Part shown: piece after piece, positions 26,701 to 35,030 of the stretch | Layout: the number at the start of each line of letters is the position of its first letter | Numbering within the stretch: the first letter of the stretch is position 1 | Assembly: GCA_036387135.1 (NCBI GenBank) | Contig: DASVUH010000078.1 | Coordinates: forward strand, 65,087-129,086 | Reading direction: 5' to 3' | DNA: 64,000 nt | Source of the DNA: JALZCH01 sp036387135 | GTDB lineage: Bacteria; Acidobacteriota; Blastocatellia; Pyrinomonadales; Pyrinomonadaceae | Translations under genes and position numbers: made by a program | Notes under the pieces: generated by a model | Databases searched by the model: none | Told to the model about the DNA's origin: nothing | The model's input: only the letters and a program-made list of their open reading frames with translations

Positions 26701-26804
26701 TCGCTTTTGAAAGAGGAGTTTCCGAGGGCTGGTTCAAGCGCCTGAAAATTTTCAACGAGCGGAAATCAAAAATGCAGTTTTCTGAAAGAGAACAGAACCA
26801 ATGA
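23685..26804 (+). CDS. Beta-propeller (Reg_prop/Y_Y_Y) sensor histidine kinase
   Basis: A 1039-residue kinase. A signal/anchor segment (about 16-36) precedes a long extracytoplasmic part of repeated LWVGT-type blades (about 45-680, two seven-blade propellers in this family). Next are a Y_Y_Y domain (about 690-760), a membrane helix (about 768-790), a HisKA_3 helix with H814 in AQELHDTLLQG, and an HATPase with EGLINAFKHSKA and GHLGLSGMREGAEKLG. Such HPK7 kinases pair with NarL/LuxR regulators, and one follows with an ATGA overlap. The start is taken as TTG at 23685: GGAGG lies six bases upstream and no ATG gives a signal peptide. The start lies inside the preceding lipoprotein gene. Confidence 0.9.
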   Translation: MRSLNTCHKRRGKNFQAVWFLISGLLLGVCFVSRAFGLDPDRAMSQYTHDYWGAGQGLAAGPVYAIAQTNDGYLWLGTEKGLFRFDGSRFVLFRPDERSKSETESVTGLAVDAEGNLWIRMRSPKVFRYRDGKFEDVFASSKEGSYRITAMSRAENGDILLSKFEKGLYRYGKENFEDILEKRQLPPSVIISLAETKTGVIWMGTSESGLFRLGERRSLIPASDGLRDRKINCLLPDENENLWVGTDSGIALWDGARIVEPELAAGLKNSRVLKILKDNQSNLWVATESDGLIRLNRNGQVSTKAFNFPSSKMVTALFEDREGNLWVGTTQGVERLRDNAFMSYLSVQGLPSNSGGALYIDSEGKTWFSPPEGGLYWLKDNSIGSLRAAGIENDVIYSITGGGSKDELWLGRQRGGLTRLNLNGGSYSTETFTRKDGLAQDSIFTVFQSSDKSVWAGTLTGGVSRLKDGIFTTYTQTEGGLASNTINAITENGNGVMWFATPRGLNSLKNDRWRMYSTKDGLPSEKVTTIFADDNGILWVGTSRGLAFLKSGQVHVNRNMPLSLRETILGISADEIGSLWIETSKQVLRVDREKLLQGEALRDEEVREFSLADGLLSVEGVKRDRSVTADRRGRIWFSLNQGISVVNPKRLKEDSVPPLVHIENVSADGVPIGSQTSAHIPAGSRRIVISYAGLSLTAPERVKFRYRLEGFDKDWGEPTNAAEAVFTNLPPGPYRFRVIASNADGAWNSDEAMIEINVDPMYWETWWFRILSAVGALLALLGLYQYRLRRLTRELNFRFAERLAERTRIAQELHDTLLQGVFSASVQLDAVVKQLPDNSDYKPRLNRVQELTKQIMTEGRNTIRGLRSQNSENSLVLEQAFATIRQDLDVREQIDFRVIVDGISQTLRPLVRDEIYRIGREGLINAFKHSKADAIEVRIEYAPKYFRLSVRDNGCGVNAEILQKGRKGHLGLSGMREGAEKLGAKVKIWNRVEGGTEIELIVPQHVAFERGVSEGWFKRLKIFNERKSKMQFSEREQNQ

Positions 26805-27433
26805 AAGAAAATCAATCAATCATTCGGATTATGACCGTTGACGACCATCCTTTGGTCCACGAAGGAATTGCGGCTCTCCTAGCCGATCAGCCCGGCATGG
26901 AGATAATCACAAACGCTTTGAGCGGGCGCGAGGCGTTGGAGAAATACCGGGAATTTCGACCGGACGTAACCTTGCTCGATCTCAGGCTGGGAGACATGAG
27001 CGGTATTGATGCGCTGATCGCCATTCGCGGCGAATTTCCCGGAGCGCGGGTAATTATGCTGACGATGTTTGAAGGCGACGTTGAAATTCAGCGGGCGATG
27101 AAATCGGGCGCGTCCGCTTATCTCCTAAAAAGCATGTCGTCCGATACGATTGTCGAAACAATTCGCCGCGTTCATACGGGCAAAAAGCACGTCGCGCCGG
27201 AAATCGCGGCGCAATTGGCTGAACATTTAGGCGAAGAAACCTTAAGCCCGCGCGAAACGGAAGTTCTCCGCCTCGTCTCCGACGGCAATCGCAATCAGGA
27301 CATCGCCGTAAAGCTCTTTATTTCGGAGGAAACCGTCAAGATTCACGTCCGGCACATTCTGGAAAAACTTAACGCCTCCGACAGAACGCAGGCGGTGGCG
27401 ATTGCTTTGCGGCGCGGGATTATACAGCTATAA
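26801..27433 (+). CDS. NarL/LuxR-family response regulator
   Basis: A 210-residue regulator: receiver domain with D14-D15 (VDDHP), phosphoacceptor D60 in LLDLRLGDMSG, T in MLTMFEGD and K in LLKSMS, then a GerE helix-turn-helix (LSPRETEVLRLVSDGNRNQDIA...SEETVKIHVRHILEKL). Its ATG overlaps the stop of the sensor kinase (ATGA), so the two are translationally coupled and almost certainly cognate. The receptor gene at 27542 follows after 108 bases and is a plausible target, as these sensors often control neighbouring nutrient-uptake genes (inference). Confidence 0.94.
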   Translation: MKENQSIIRIMTVDDHPLVHEGIAALLADQPGMEIITNALSGREALEKYREFRPDVTLLDLRLGDMSGIDALIAIRGEFPGARVIMLTMFEGDVEIQRAMKSGASAYLLKSMSSDTIVETIRRVHTGKKHVAPEIAAQLAEHLGEETLSPRETEVLRLVSDGNRNQDIAVKLFISEETVKIHVRHILEKLNASDRTQAVAIALRRGIIQL

Positions 27434-27524
27434 ATCACAAATTTTCGGGACAAATAATAATTAAAATCCTTAAATATAACGGCAAAATATAAAGGCGCAG
27501 GTGCCCTACGGAGTCGAATTTTAG

Positions 27525-27545
27525 AAGGAGAATTACATGAAATGA
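27525..27545 (+). promoter_or_regulatory. Ribosome-binding site with a two-codon upstream frame
   Basis: AAGGAG at 27525-27530 is six bases from an ATG at 27537 that reads ATG AAA TGA. The TGA (27543-27545) overlaps the ATG of the receptor gene (27542). The ideal spacing belongs to the two-codon frame, so initiation at the receptor may depend on termination there. Confidence 0.45.
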
Positions 27546-30500
27546 ATGATCTTACGGCGGTATCAACACAGAAGAAGCAGAATTTCTTCCGAAATCTTGT
27601 AATCACATTAGTCTTTTTATTTACAACAGGAATTTCCGTTATCTTTGCTCAAACCAATACGGGGCGCATATCCGGCGTAGTGACTGATTCAATCGGTGCA
27701 GTGATTGCGAACGCCGGCGTAAAGGCTTTCGACCCGGCGACGAATTTTTCGCGCAGCACGACGACGGACGAAAACGGCTTTTATACTCTTCCGAATCTCC
27801 CGGTCGCCGCTTACACCGTTTCGGTCGAAGCGCCGAATTTCAAAAAATCGATCAAAACCCAAAACGCTTTGAGCGCCGACCAGCGGCTGACCGTAGATTT
27901 TACGCTCGAAGCCGGACAAATCTCCGAAACGGTCGAGGTCGTGCAAACGAGCGGCGAAACGGTCAATACCACATCGGGCGAAGTCGCCAAAGTGATCGAC
28001 CGCCAGCAGGTGCAGAATCTCGCCCTTAACGGTCGCAACTACTACCAGTTGCTCAGCCTTATTCCGGGCGCGGTAATTACTCAGGAAGATCAGATAGACA
28101 CTAATCTGGCGACTAACACAATCAATATCAACGGCAATCGCGGCGTTTCCAACAATTTGACCGTGGACAGCGGAAACAATTTGAATGCGGGCAGCAATGC
28201 AAGTCAGATCAATAACGTCGGGATTGATTTTATTCAGGAAGTCAGAATTGAAACCTCGAATTTCAGCGCCGAATACGGGCGCAATTCGGGCGCTCAAATC
28301 AACGTCGTAACGAGGCGCGGGATGAACGATTTTCACGGCTCGCTGTTCGAGTTTTTAAGAAACGACAAGCTCGACGCCCGGAGTTTTTTCGCGCCTGTTC
28401 GCCCAATGCTGCGTTATCACAACTACGGTTACAGCGTCGGCGGATCTTTGCCGTTTTTCAATTTCGGAGAAGGCGGCAAAATGATTAGATCCGGTAAAGA
28501 CCGTTTCTTTTTCTTCGGCGGGCAGGAATGGAAGACGATTCACCGAATGGCGGCGACAGCGGTTCGCACGCTTCCGACATTAACGGAACTGAACGGCGAT
28601 TTTTCGTTTCGCCTGCGCGGGGCGGACGGAATAGTCGGAACGGCGGACGACGGTGGTTTGCGCGATCCGAATTTAACCGGCACGTGCAACCAGACGAACC
28701 GCGCGGCTTGTTTTCCGGGAAATATTATCCCCGCTTCGCGCATTACCGCAGACGGCACAGCGCTGGCGGACGTTTTCCGGCGGCAGATTTCGCTTGCCGC
28801 GAATTACACCAACGCGCCAATCGGAAATAACGCCACTTTTCAACCCGCCAATCCGAGCGATTTCCGGCAGGATTTTCTCCGGCTAGATTATATTGTTAAC
28901 CAGAATCACAGTCTTTACGGGCGCTATCTGCACGACACGAATCTGGTAATTGATCCATTCGGCACATTTATCAATTCCAATCTTCCAACCATTCAGCACG
29001 CCCGGAACCGCCCCGGTAATAACTTGCAGATCGGTTATCTCTGGAATATCAACCCGGCTTTGATAAACGACTTCAAAATTAATTTCTCGTGGACAGACCA
29101 GCGCATCACGCCGTCTAACGATTTGTGGACGCGCTCGACGTACGGACTCGGTTTTACGCAGCTTTTTTCAAATGGCGGGCTTTACGAAGATTCGATTCCC
29201 GACACGAGCTTCAGCGACGGTTTTTCCGGTTTCGCGGGCGCTGCGCGGTCTTTGACGGCTCTCGCTCACGACTCAATGGCGAGCGACACGCTGACCTGGA
29301 TTGGAGGCAATCACACAATCAAATTCGGCGGTCTTTATAACTTCAGCAAGGTATATCAGAACGGGCGTTCGACTTATGCCGGAGTGCTTTCCTTTAACTC
29401 TAACCGCACGAACTCGACCGGGAATTCGATTGCCGATATGCTGCTCGGGCAATTTCGGACATACAGCGAATCAGCGTTCGACCCGGCGGCGCATTTTCGC
29501 TTTTGGCAGACTGAGGCTTTCGTCAGTGACAGTTGGCGGGTGAATAAACGCCTGAGTCTGGAAATCGGAGTTCGCTACCAGTACGGCACGCCTTTCTACG
29601 CACGCGAAAACAACCTGACTAATTTCGATCCGTCTTTGTACGATCCTTCCAAAGCGATTTCTGTCAGCCGGACGGGGGCATATTCGATACCTCCCGGAGC
29701 GAACAGATTCAACGGCTTGATTCGCGCCGGAAACGGGGTGCCGGAAAGCGAGAGAGAAAACGTTTCGAGCTGGGACAGTCCAAACGTGCTGGCAGTGCCG
29801 GCGGGCGCGCCGCGCGGATTTTACGAAGCGAAAGGCTATTTTATGCCGCGCGTGGGATTCGCCTATTCTCCTTTCGACGACGGCAAAACCTCCGTACGCG
29901 GGGGCTTTGGAATGTACTACGACCGGATTGAAGGCAACATTATTTTCCCCTTGCTCAGCAATCCGCCATTCGTCAACAGCGCCAGTTTTGATAACGGAAA
30001 CCTGAGCAATATTCAAGGCGGCAGCGCCTCGGCGCTGGCGGTTTTCGGGACGGTCGCCGCGATTGACCCGGATTTAAAAACGCCTTATACGATGAATTTC
30101 AGTCTCGGCGTTCAGCGCGAATTGCCGTTCGGGCTTTTCGCGGAAGCGAATTTTGTCGGCAATCTCGGTCGGCATCTGACGCGTAATCCTGACATCAACG
30201 CCGTGCCGTTTGAAAGGATCATCGCCAATCTTGAGCTTCCGCCCGCCCAAAGATTTGTGGATAACGCTTTGCGCCCGTTTTTGGGTTATTCGTCTATCAA
30301 CCAGCGCAAGAGCGATGCAACATCGAATTATTACGCAATGCAGCTTTACGCGGCTAAAAGACGCGGCGATTTTTTGGCGACCGCCAGCTACACCTGGTCG
30401 AAAGTCTTGACCGATGCCAGCAATTTTAACGACAACCCGGAAGACCCGTTTAACCGGAAATACAGTTACGGTCCGGCGACTTTTGACCGCCGACACGTTT

Positions 30501-30988
30501 TCGTCGCCACATACACTTACGCTCCGAGTTGGTTCAGGAATGCGAGAGGCTTCGCCAAGTTTTTATTGGACGGTTATGAAATCAGCGGCATCACCCGCTT
30601 TCAAACGGGCAGACCTTACACCATCATCGGCAATACTTCGACCGGATTGCGCCGCGCCGACGTTGCAGGCAGCGTGGATTTTTATTTGAAAGAAGGCTTG
30701 CGCTGGCTGAACCCGGCGGCTTTCGCTCCCGCGCCGAACACGCGCCGGGGAAATTCCTCAGTTGGAAGTGTAACCGGACCGAGTCTGCAAGCCTGGGATT
30801 TTTCCGTCCGCAAGCGACTTCGTTTCACCGAAAACATGGACTTGCGGTTTCAGGCAGATGTCTTTAACGCTTTTAACCGCGCAAATTTCAGTAATCTCGA
30901 CACGAACGTCAGCAGCCCCGGTTTCGGCATTTTGAACGCTTCGGGTCCCGGACGCAGTATCCAGTTCGGCATTAAATTCAGTTTCTGA
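27542..30988 (+). CDS. Oar-like TonB-dependent outer-membrane receptor
   Basis: An 1148-residue receptor. A signal peptide (ending IFAQ, about residue 37) is followed by a carboxypeptidase-regulatory beta-sandwich (about 38-125, GRISGVVTDSIGAVIANAGV), a plug (about 130-235, with VDSGNNLNAGSNASQINNVG) and a long beta barrel ending in ...FGIKFSF with the C-terminal Phe needed for barrel insertion. This architecture is typical of Acidobacteriota and Myxococcota Oar-like proteins that import or bind large ligands such as oligosaccharides or peptides. It lies directly after the lipoprotein/sensor kinase/regulator set. Substrate unknown. Confidence 0.9.
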   Translation: MNDLTAVSTQKKQNFFRNLVITLVFLFTTGISVIFAQTNTGRISGVVTDSIGAVIANAGVKAFDPATNFSRSTTTDENGFYTLPNLPVAAYTVSVEAPNFKKSIKTQNALSADQRLTVDFTLEAGQISETVEVVQTSGETVNTTSGEVAKVIDRQQVQNLALNGRNYYQLLSLIPGAVITQEDQIDTNLATNTININGNRGVSNNLTVDSGNNLNAGSNASQINNVGIDFIQEVRIETSNFSAEYGRNSGAQINVVTRRGMNDFHGSLFEFLRNDKLDARSFFAPVRPMLRYHNYGYSVGGSLPFFNFGEGGKMIRSGKDRFFFFGGQEWKTIHRMAATAVRTLPTLTELNGDFSFRLRGADGIVGTADDGGLRDPNLTGTCNQTNRAACFPGNIIPASRITADGTALADVFRRQISLAANYTNAPIGNNATFQPANPSDFRQDFLRLDYIVNQNHSLYGRYLHDTNLVIDPFGTFINSNLPTIQHARNRPGNNLQIGYLWNINPALINDFKINFSWTDQRITPSNDLWTRSTYGLGFTQLFSNGGLYEDSIPDTSFSDGFSGFAGAARSLTALAHDSMASDTLTWIGGNHTIKFGGLYNFSKVYQNGRSTYAGVLSFNSNRTNSTGNSIADMLLGQFRTYSESAFDPAAHFRFWQTEAFVSDSWRVNKRLSLEIGVRYQYGTPFYARENNLTNFDPSLYDPSKAISVSRTGAYSIPPGANRFNGLIRAGNGVPESERENVSSWDSPNVLAVPAGAPRGFYEAKGYFMPRVGFAYSPFDDGKTSVRGGFGMYYDRIEGNIIFPLLSNPPFVNSASFDNGNLSNIQGGSASALAVFGTVAAIDPDLKTPYTMNFSLGVQRELPFGLFAEANFVGNLGRHLTRNPDINAVPFERIIANLELPPAQRFVDNALRPFLGYSSINQRKSDATSNYYAMQLYAAKRRGDFLATASYTWSKVLTDASNFNDNPEDPFNRKYSYGPATFDRRHVFVATYTYAPSWFRNARGFAKFLLDGYEISGITRFQTGRPYTIIGNTSTGLRRADVAGSVDFYLKEGLRWLNPAAFAPAPNTRRGNSSVGSVTGPSLQAWDFSVRKRLRFTENMDLRFQADVFNAFNRANFSNLDTNVSSPGFGILNASGPGRSIQFGIKFSF

Positions 30989-31460
30989 TTGGAGAATGAG
31001 GTTATGAGAAATTGTAGATTTTTTATTTTGGTGTTCGGCAAATGATGAAATGAAAGCTCGACAGAGTCACCGCAAAATGAGCGTTGAAATTACGCGCTAA
31101 GTATCACATCAACCGGAAGCTGCAATTTGTAATTTAACCTCACCATCTATCCCCGCATAACGCCCTTTCGCAATTACTGTTGGGCTTCAGTGTTACTCAA
31201 TGCAATGTGAGTCTAAAAGAGTGCGCCTTTGAAAGCATTCGCGAAACCGGCGACGACAAGACGGACGCAGCCCCGGATGCGCCTTTTCGTTACGGTAATT
31301 TTATTCGTTTATAAAGATTTATAGGTTGAGAGAAACCGAAAAATACCACAAAAAGGGTACAAAAAAACTCTGAGTTATAGTGATTCGTCTTCCGACGAGA
31401 AAGTGTACCTTTTACCGATGATTTATCGAAAACCGATCAATTCTACGGAAGGATACAAAG
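30989..31460. other. Intergenic region without recognised genes
   Basis: 472 bases after the receptor gene. No open frame with a ribosome-binding site is apparent. The only structure seen is a five-base-pair hairpin TCGTC-TTCC-GACGA at 31385-31398, about 60 bases before the DoxX-like gene. Confidence 0.4.
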
Positions 31461-31850
31461 ATGTTCAGACTGTTTTCCAAATTTCCCGGCGGAACTGCCG
31501 GTTTAGGTTTGTTGCTGCTCCGCACGATGCTTGGAATCACGGCACTGTGGCATGGCGGAATATACCTGTTCGGAAGAGAAAATCTTACGGGTTTTGAGAA
31601 GGCGTCAGGTTTTTTGCTGGGCGTAGTCGGCGCTTCGCTTTTAGCCGGATTTCTCACACCCCTCTGCGGAACCGTTATTTCTCTCGGCGGCGCGGTATCA
31701 ATTTTTTCGTCTATTCAACGGGGAAAACTGGAAATGCCCGTCTTTTGTATCACAGTCATCTCAGCGGCGGTCATTTTGCTCGGACCGGGCGCTTTTTCAA
31801 TAGACGCGCGGCTCTTCGGGCGGCGGGAAATCATTATTCCTGATCGTTAG
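31461..31850 (+). CDS. DoxX-like membrane protein
   Basis: A 129-residue protein with four hydrophobic helices (LGLLLLRTMLGITALWHGG, FLLGVVGASLLAGFLTPL, TVISLGGAVSIF and FCITVISAAVILLGPG) and the same C-terminal signature as the reverse-strand paralogue at 13539 (DARLFGRREIIIPD). The ATG at 31461 is preceded by GGAAGGA. DoxX proteins are integral inner-membrane proteins; some form complexes with superoxide dismutase and thiosulfate-handling proteins, but no such partner is encoded here. It probably forms an operon with the small gene after it. Confidence 0.85.
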   Translation: MFRLFSKFPGGTAGLGLLLLRTMLGITALWHGGIYLFGRENLTGFEKASGFLLGVVGASLLAGFLTPLCGTVISLGGAVSIFSSIQRGKLEMPVFCITVISAAVILLGPGAFSIDARLFGRREIIIPDR

Positions 31851-31869
31851 CGGAAAACTTAAAAAAGAT

Positions 31870-32088
31870 ATGAGACGAATAAAAATAGTCAAAAAAGAAG
31901 CGGTCACCGGAGAAATAAGGTCGCAGCAAACGGTTAACATCAATTTCGACCATAATTCCAGACTAGGCGACACCGTTCAAAGATGGATAGCGGATTGGCG
32001 CACGCGAAAAGAAATTGAAAAGCAGAGCGCTTTGAACGAATTAAACCGGCTAAAAAAGACAGATACTACTTCGCGATTGACGAATTAA
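31870..32088 (+). CDS. Small charged protein of unknown function
   Basis: 72 residues, strongly charged, beginning MRRIKIVKKEAVTGEIRSQQ and ending in a helical RTRKEIEKQSALNELNRLKK. No membrane segment, signal peptide or known motif. It starts 19 bases after the DoxX-like gene with only a poor ribosome-binding site, so it may depend on coupling to that gene. The frame is open and uninterrupted, but I have no homology-based support. Confidence 0.5.
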   Translation: MRRIKIVKKEAVTGEIRSQQTVNINFDHNSRLGDTVQRWIADWRTRKEIEKQSALNELNRLKKTDTTSRLTN

Positions 32089-32173
32089 AGCCGAAGGTGG
32101 AATGCGTCTTGATCCCGCATTAATTCAATCTTTAGTAGCAAACAAGTGAATTATATTTTTGCGGAGACTTGGA

Positions 32174-32767
32174 ATGGAAAGTTATTTAACAAGCAAATTG
32201 TTCCTGCCGATTATTTTAGGCACTAATCGTAAAGAGAGAAAAAGTGTCTTCGCTGCCAGGTGGCTAATGCAGGAAATGTCGAAAAACGCCGGGATTGAGA
32301 CAAGATTATTCGATGTTAGCGATTTCGCGCTCCCGCAGGATGATTACGGTACAGAAATCAAGGATGCCTTCCCCGAATGGAGAGATGCGATAACAAGAGC
32401 AGATGGATTGGTGATTGTCTCACCGGAGTATAATCATGGCTATCCCGGCGCATTAAAAAGCGTCCTGGATTTACTGCTGAAAGAATACATACATAAAAGT
32501 GTGGCATTTGTCGGGGTTTCGGCGGGTCCCTGGGGAGGGACGAGAGTTATAGAGGCAATGGTGCCGATGGTTCGGGAATTAGGTTTAACTCCGACATTTA
32601 CTGACCTTAATTTCCCACTTGTGCAAAATAAGTTTGATCAGGATGGGGCGCTTCTTGATAAAGCTTATGAGCAAAGGGTAAATGATTTCTTAAACGAGCT
32701 TATATGGATGAGCCGGGTGCTTAAATGGGGACGTGAGAATCTCCCATCTAAATATCACGAGATTTGA
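32174..32767 (+). CDS. NADPH-dependent FMN reductase family flavoprotein
   Basis: A 197-residue flavodoxin-like protein. The phosphate-binding loop is GTNRKERKS near the N-terminus. SPEYNHGYPGALKS and GVSAGPWGGTRV are the two further FMN-contacting loops of the NADPH-dependent FMN reductase/azoreductase group. The ATG at 32174 follows GCGGAG by seven bases and is preferred to a TTG at 32159. It stands alone between intergenic regions. Such enzymes reduce flavins, quinones or chromate; the substrate cannot be read here. Confidence 0.88.
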   Translation: MESYLTSKLFLPIILGTNRKERKSVFAARWLMQEMSKNAGIETRLFDVSDFALPQDDYGTEIKDAFPEWRDAITRADGLVIVSPEYNHGYPGALKSVLDLLLKEYIHKSVAFVGVSAGPWGGTRVIEAMVPMVRELGLTPTFTDLNFPLVQNKFDQDGALLDKAYEQRVNDFLNELIWMSRVLKWGRENLPSKYHEI

Positions 32768-33171
32768 ATCTCAAAAGATACACCTAACAATTCATTCAAT
32801 CTAAGCGAGCGTCAGACCGGCAGCAATATGCCACACTGTCGAAGGTGCTCTCAATATCGGCTCTGAAATTGGATTTTGCCGTTCTTTATGTGAAAAAAAC
32901 ATATCCACAAAGCTCTAATGGATTGCGCCACATTATTAGGAAAGACCATTCACCATCTTCAAAGAGATTTTCAACAATGCAGGTCATTTCTGCAGCAGCA
33001 AACGCTTTTCTAAACATCTCATGAATAGCTTGTTTCCGAACCTGCCGCGTGTGCTTGAATATCGGATTCAATGCGTTCTGAGATTATTTTTTTGAGAGAT
33101 GTGAAAATTTATTTCTCTTCGTTGTTAATAACCCGCCATCAGGCGCGTTTATATTTAGGGAAAAGAAAAAT
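32768..33171. other. Intergenic region with a possible gene fragment on the reverse strand
   Basis: 404 bases without a convincing gene. On the reverse strand 33071-32886 is open from TTG, with a stop five codons upstream, and reads LNPIFKHTRQVRKQAIHEMF... to GYVFFT. It has no ribosome-binding site and no family I recognise, so it may be debris. Just after the FMN reductase gene, CCTAACAATTCATTCAA resembles one half of an integron attC site, but no matching second half was found. Confidence 0.35.
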
Positions 33172-34911
33172 ATGCTCAAAAGACGCCTGGTTTTTACAGC
33201 CCTAATTTTGTTTATAATCGGTTTCACCGCCGCCGGCATTTCGGGACAGCAGAATACGAACGCTAAAACTCAGCCTTCTGATGACGAAGCGGCAAAGAAA
33301 GCGGATGCGTTTCTTTCTCAATGGGACAAAAACGATATGCCGGGATGCGGGGTCGGTGTGGTTAAAGACGGGAAGCTTGTTTACAAACGCGCTTTCGGAA
33401 TGGCAAACCTCGATTACGACGTTCCGAATACCACTTCGACTCTGTTTAATCTCGCTTCAGCTTCAAAACCATTTACGGCAATGAGCATCGCTCTTTTGGC
33501 ACAGCAGGGAAAATTGTCGCTCGACGATGATATTCGCAAGTACGTGCCGGAAATTCCGAAATACGACGAGACAGTCACTATCCGGCATTTGATTCATCAC
33601 ACCAGCGGAATCCGTGAATATCAGGCATTAGTCCTTTTCGGCGGTCTCAGCCCCGATAACGCCCTTAATGATAAAGCCGTCTTAAATTTGTTGGGGCGTC
33701 AAAAGAATATCAGTTTCAAACCGGGCGCAAAGCACCAGTATAGTAATTCCAATTATCATTTGTTGGGAATCATTGTCGCGCGCGTGAGCGGGAAATCTTT
33801 GCGGGCGTTTGCCGAGGAAAACATTTTCAAGCCTCTGGGTATGAAAAACACTATGTTTTTCGATAATCGTAATGAAGTAGTCAAAAACCGTGCGAGCGGT
33901 TATATGGTCGGTTCGGATAAAAGCATCCGCGCCCGCGCTTCATTGTTCGATCTGGTCGGCGGCGGCGGAGTTTTAACTACGGTCGAAGACTTGTATTTAT
34001 GGGATCAAAATTTTTACGCGCCGAAAATCGGAAACAAAGAGTTGATTCAGCTTCTGACCACGCCGGGAACATTAAACAGCGGAGAGGAAATGGGGTACGC
34101 TTTCGGGTTGTTTCATAACAAGTATAAAGGTCTGCCGGTAATTAAGCACAGCGGCAATATGTCCGGCTATCGCGCGCAGATCGTCTCATTTCCCGAACAA
34201 AAATTTACGGCAATCGCATTGTGCAACAACTCTGCGATTTTTCCGAGCGTAATTGCGGAGAAGCTCGCGGACATCTATCTGGAAGGACAATTGAAACCTG
34301 ATGTGCCGAGCCAAAAAAGAGTTGCGGAAACTCTGCCGCCGGCAATCGCACTGCCCGAAAAGGAAGCGCTGCGCTACGCGGGCATTTATGCAAACTTGGA
34401 GACCGGAAAGGTCTTTAAGCTCGGTCTCAAGGACGGAAAATTAATTAATAGCGGTTTGCTGCAAAACGAAATACCCGTGATGCCAGTTTCCGAAAACCGC
34501 TTGCTAGTAGTTGAGGGCGCAAATGTAACGGAGCTAAATCCCGTCTTTAACAAGTCCGGTGCAATTTCTGAAATAAAAATACTAACAAAAAGCGGAAAGC
34601 CGGACGTTTTCGTTCCCGTTAAACCGCCGTTCGATTCGCCGCAGCAATTATCCGAATACGCCGGAACTTATTACAGCGACGAGTTCGACGCGGATTACAA
34701 ATTAACGCTGAAAGGCAATAATCTCGTCCTCCAGATCAGCGAAAATCTCGAACCTCAGCTCACCGCTGCATACGCCGATGTTTTCACCACTGCGAATGGG
34801 CAAATCAATCTTTCCTTTACTCGCGACGATAAAGGAAAGATTGCGGGATTTGTGTTTAATTCAGCCGCTGATGGACGTGAGGTTAAAGGAATCACTTTTA
34901 AGCGGCAGTAG
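33172..34911 (+). CDS. Exported beta-lactamase-family serine hydrolase
   Basis: A 579-residue protein: signal peptide (about 1-25), then a class C beta-lactamase/DD-peptidase fold. The three active-site motifs are S96-A-S-K99, Y190-S-N192 and H326-S-G. After about residue 400 come two short beta-rich repeats (YAGIYANLETGKVFKLGLKDG and YAGTYYSDEFDADYKLTLKGN) typical of family members that act as peptidases or esterases rather than antibiotic-destroying enzymes. It probably cleaves D-amino-acid peptides or esters in the periplasm. It is monocistronic as far as can be seen. A resistance role is not supported by sequence alone. Confidence 0.9.
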   Translation: MLKRRLVFTALILFIIGFTAAGISGQQNTNAKTQPSDDEAAKKADAFLSQWDKNDMPGCGVGVVKDGKLVYKRAFGMANLDYDVPNTTSTLFNLASASKPFTAMSIALLAQQGKLSLDDDIRKYVPEIPKYDETVTIRHLIHHTSGIREYQALVLFGGLSPDNALNDKAVLNLLGRQKNISFKPGAKHQYSNSNYHLLGIIVARVSGKSLRAFAEENIFKPLGMKNTMFFDNRNEVVKNRASGYMVGSDKSIRARASLFDLVGGGGVLTTVEDLYLWDQNFYAPKIGNKELIQLLTTPGTLNSGEEMGYAFGLFHNKYKGLPVIKHSGNMSGYRAQIVSFPEQKFTAIALCNNSAIFPSVIAEKLADIYLEGQLKPDVPSQKRVAETLPPAIALPEKEALRYAGIYANLETGKVFKLGLKDGKLINSGLLQNEIPVMPVSENRLLVVEGANVTELNPVFNKSGAISEIKILTKSGKPDVFVPVKPPFDSPQQLSEYAGTYYSDEFDADYKLTLKGNNLVLQISENLEPQLTAAYADVFTTANGQINLSFTRDDKGKIAGFVFNSAADGREVKGITFKRQ

Positions 34912-35030
34912 AATTATCGGCTCGCTTAAAAAGCCGGTTCTGCTCAAAAACGCTTATTGCTTGTTTTTAACAGCTATAAATTGTTGAAATTCAATTCCGG
35001 CAAAAAATAAATGAGGAGTTACACAAAAAG

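Noticed and set aside
32768..32800. CCTAACAATTCATTCAA, similar to one half of an integron attC site
   Set aside because: No complementary GTTRRRY half or second arm was found within 150 bases, and no integrase gene is in the window.
32886..33071. 61-residue reverse-strand frame beginning at TTG
   Set aside because: No ribosome-binding site, a stop five codons upstream and no recognisable family; kept only as possible debris in the intergenic entry.
33172..34911. Calling the beta-lactamase-like protein an antibiotic-resistance enzyme
   Set aside because: The SxxK, YSN and HSG motifs are shared by many peptidases and esterases, and the C-terminal beta repeats point to those.
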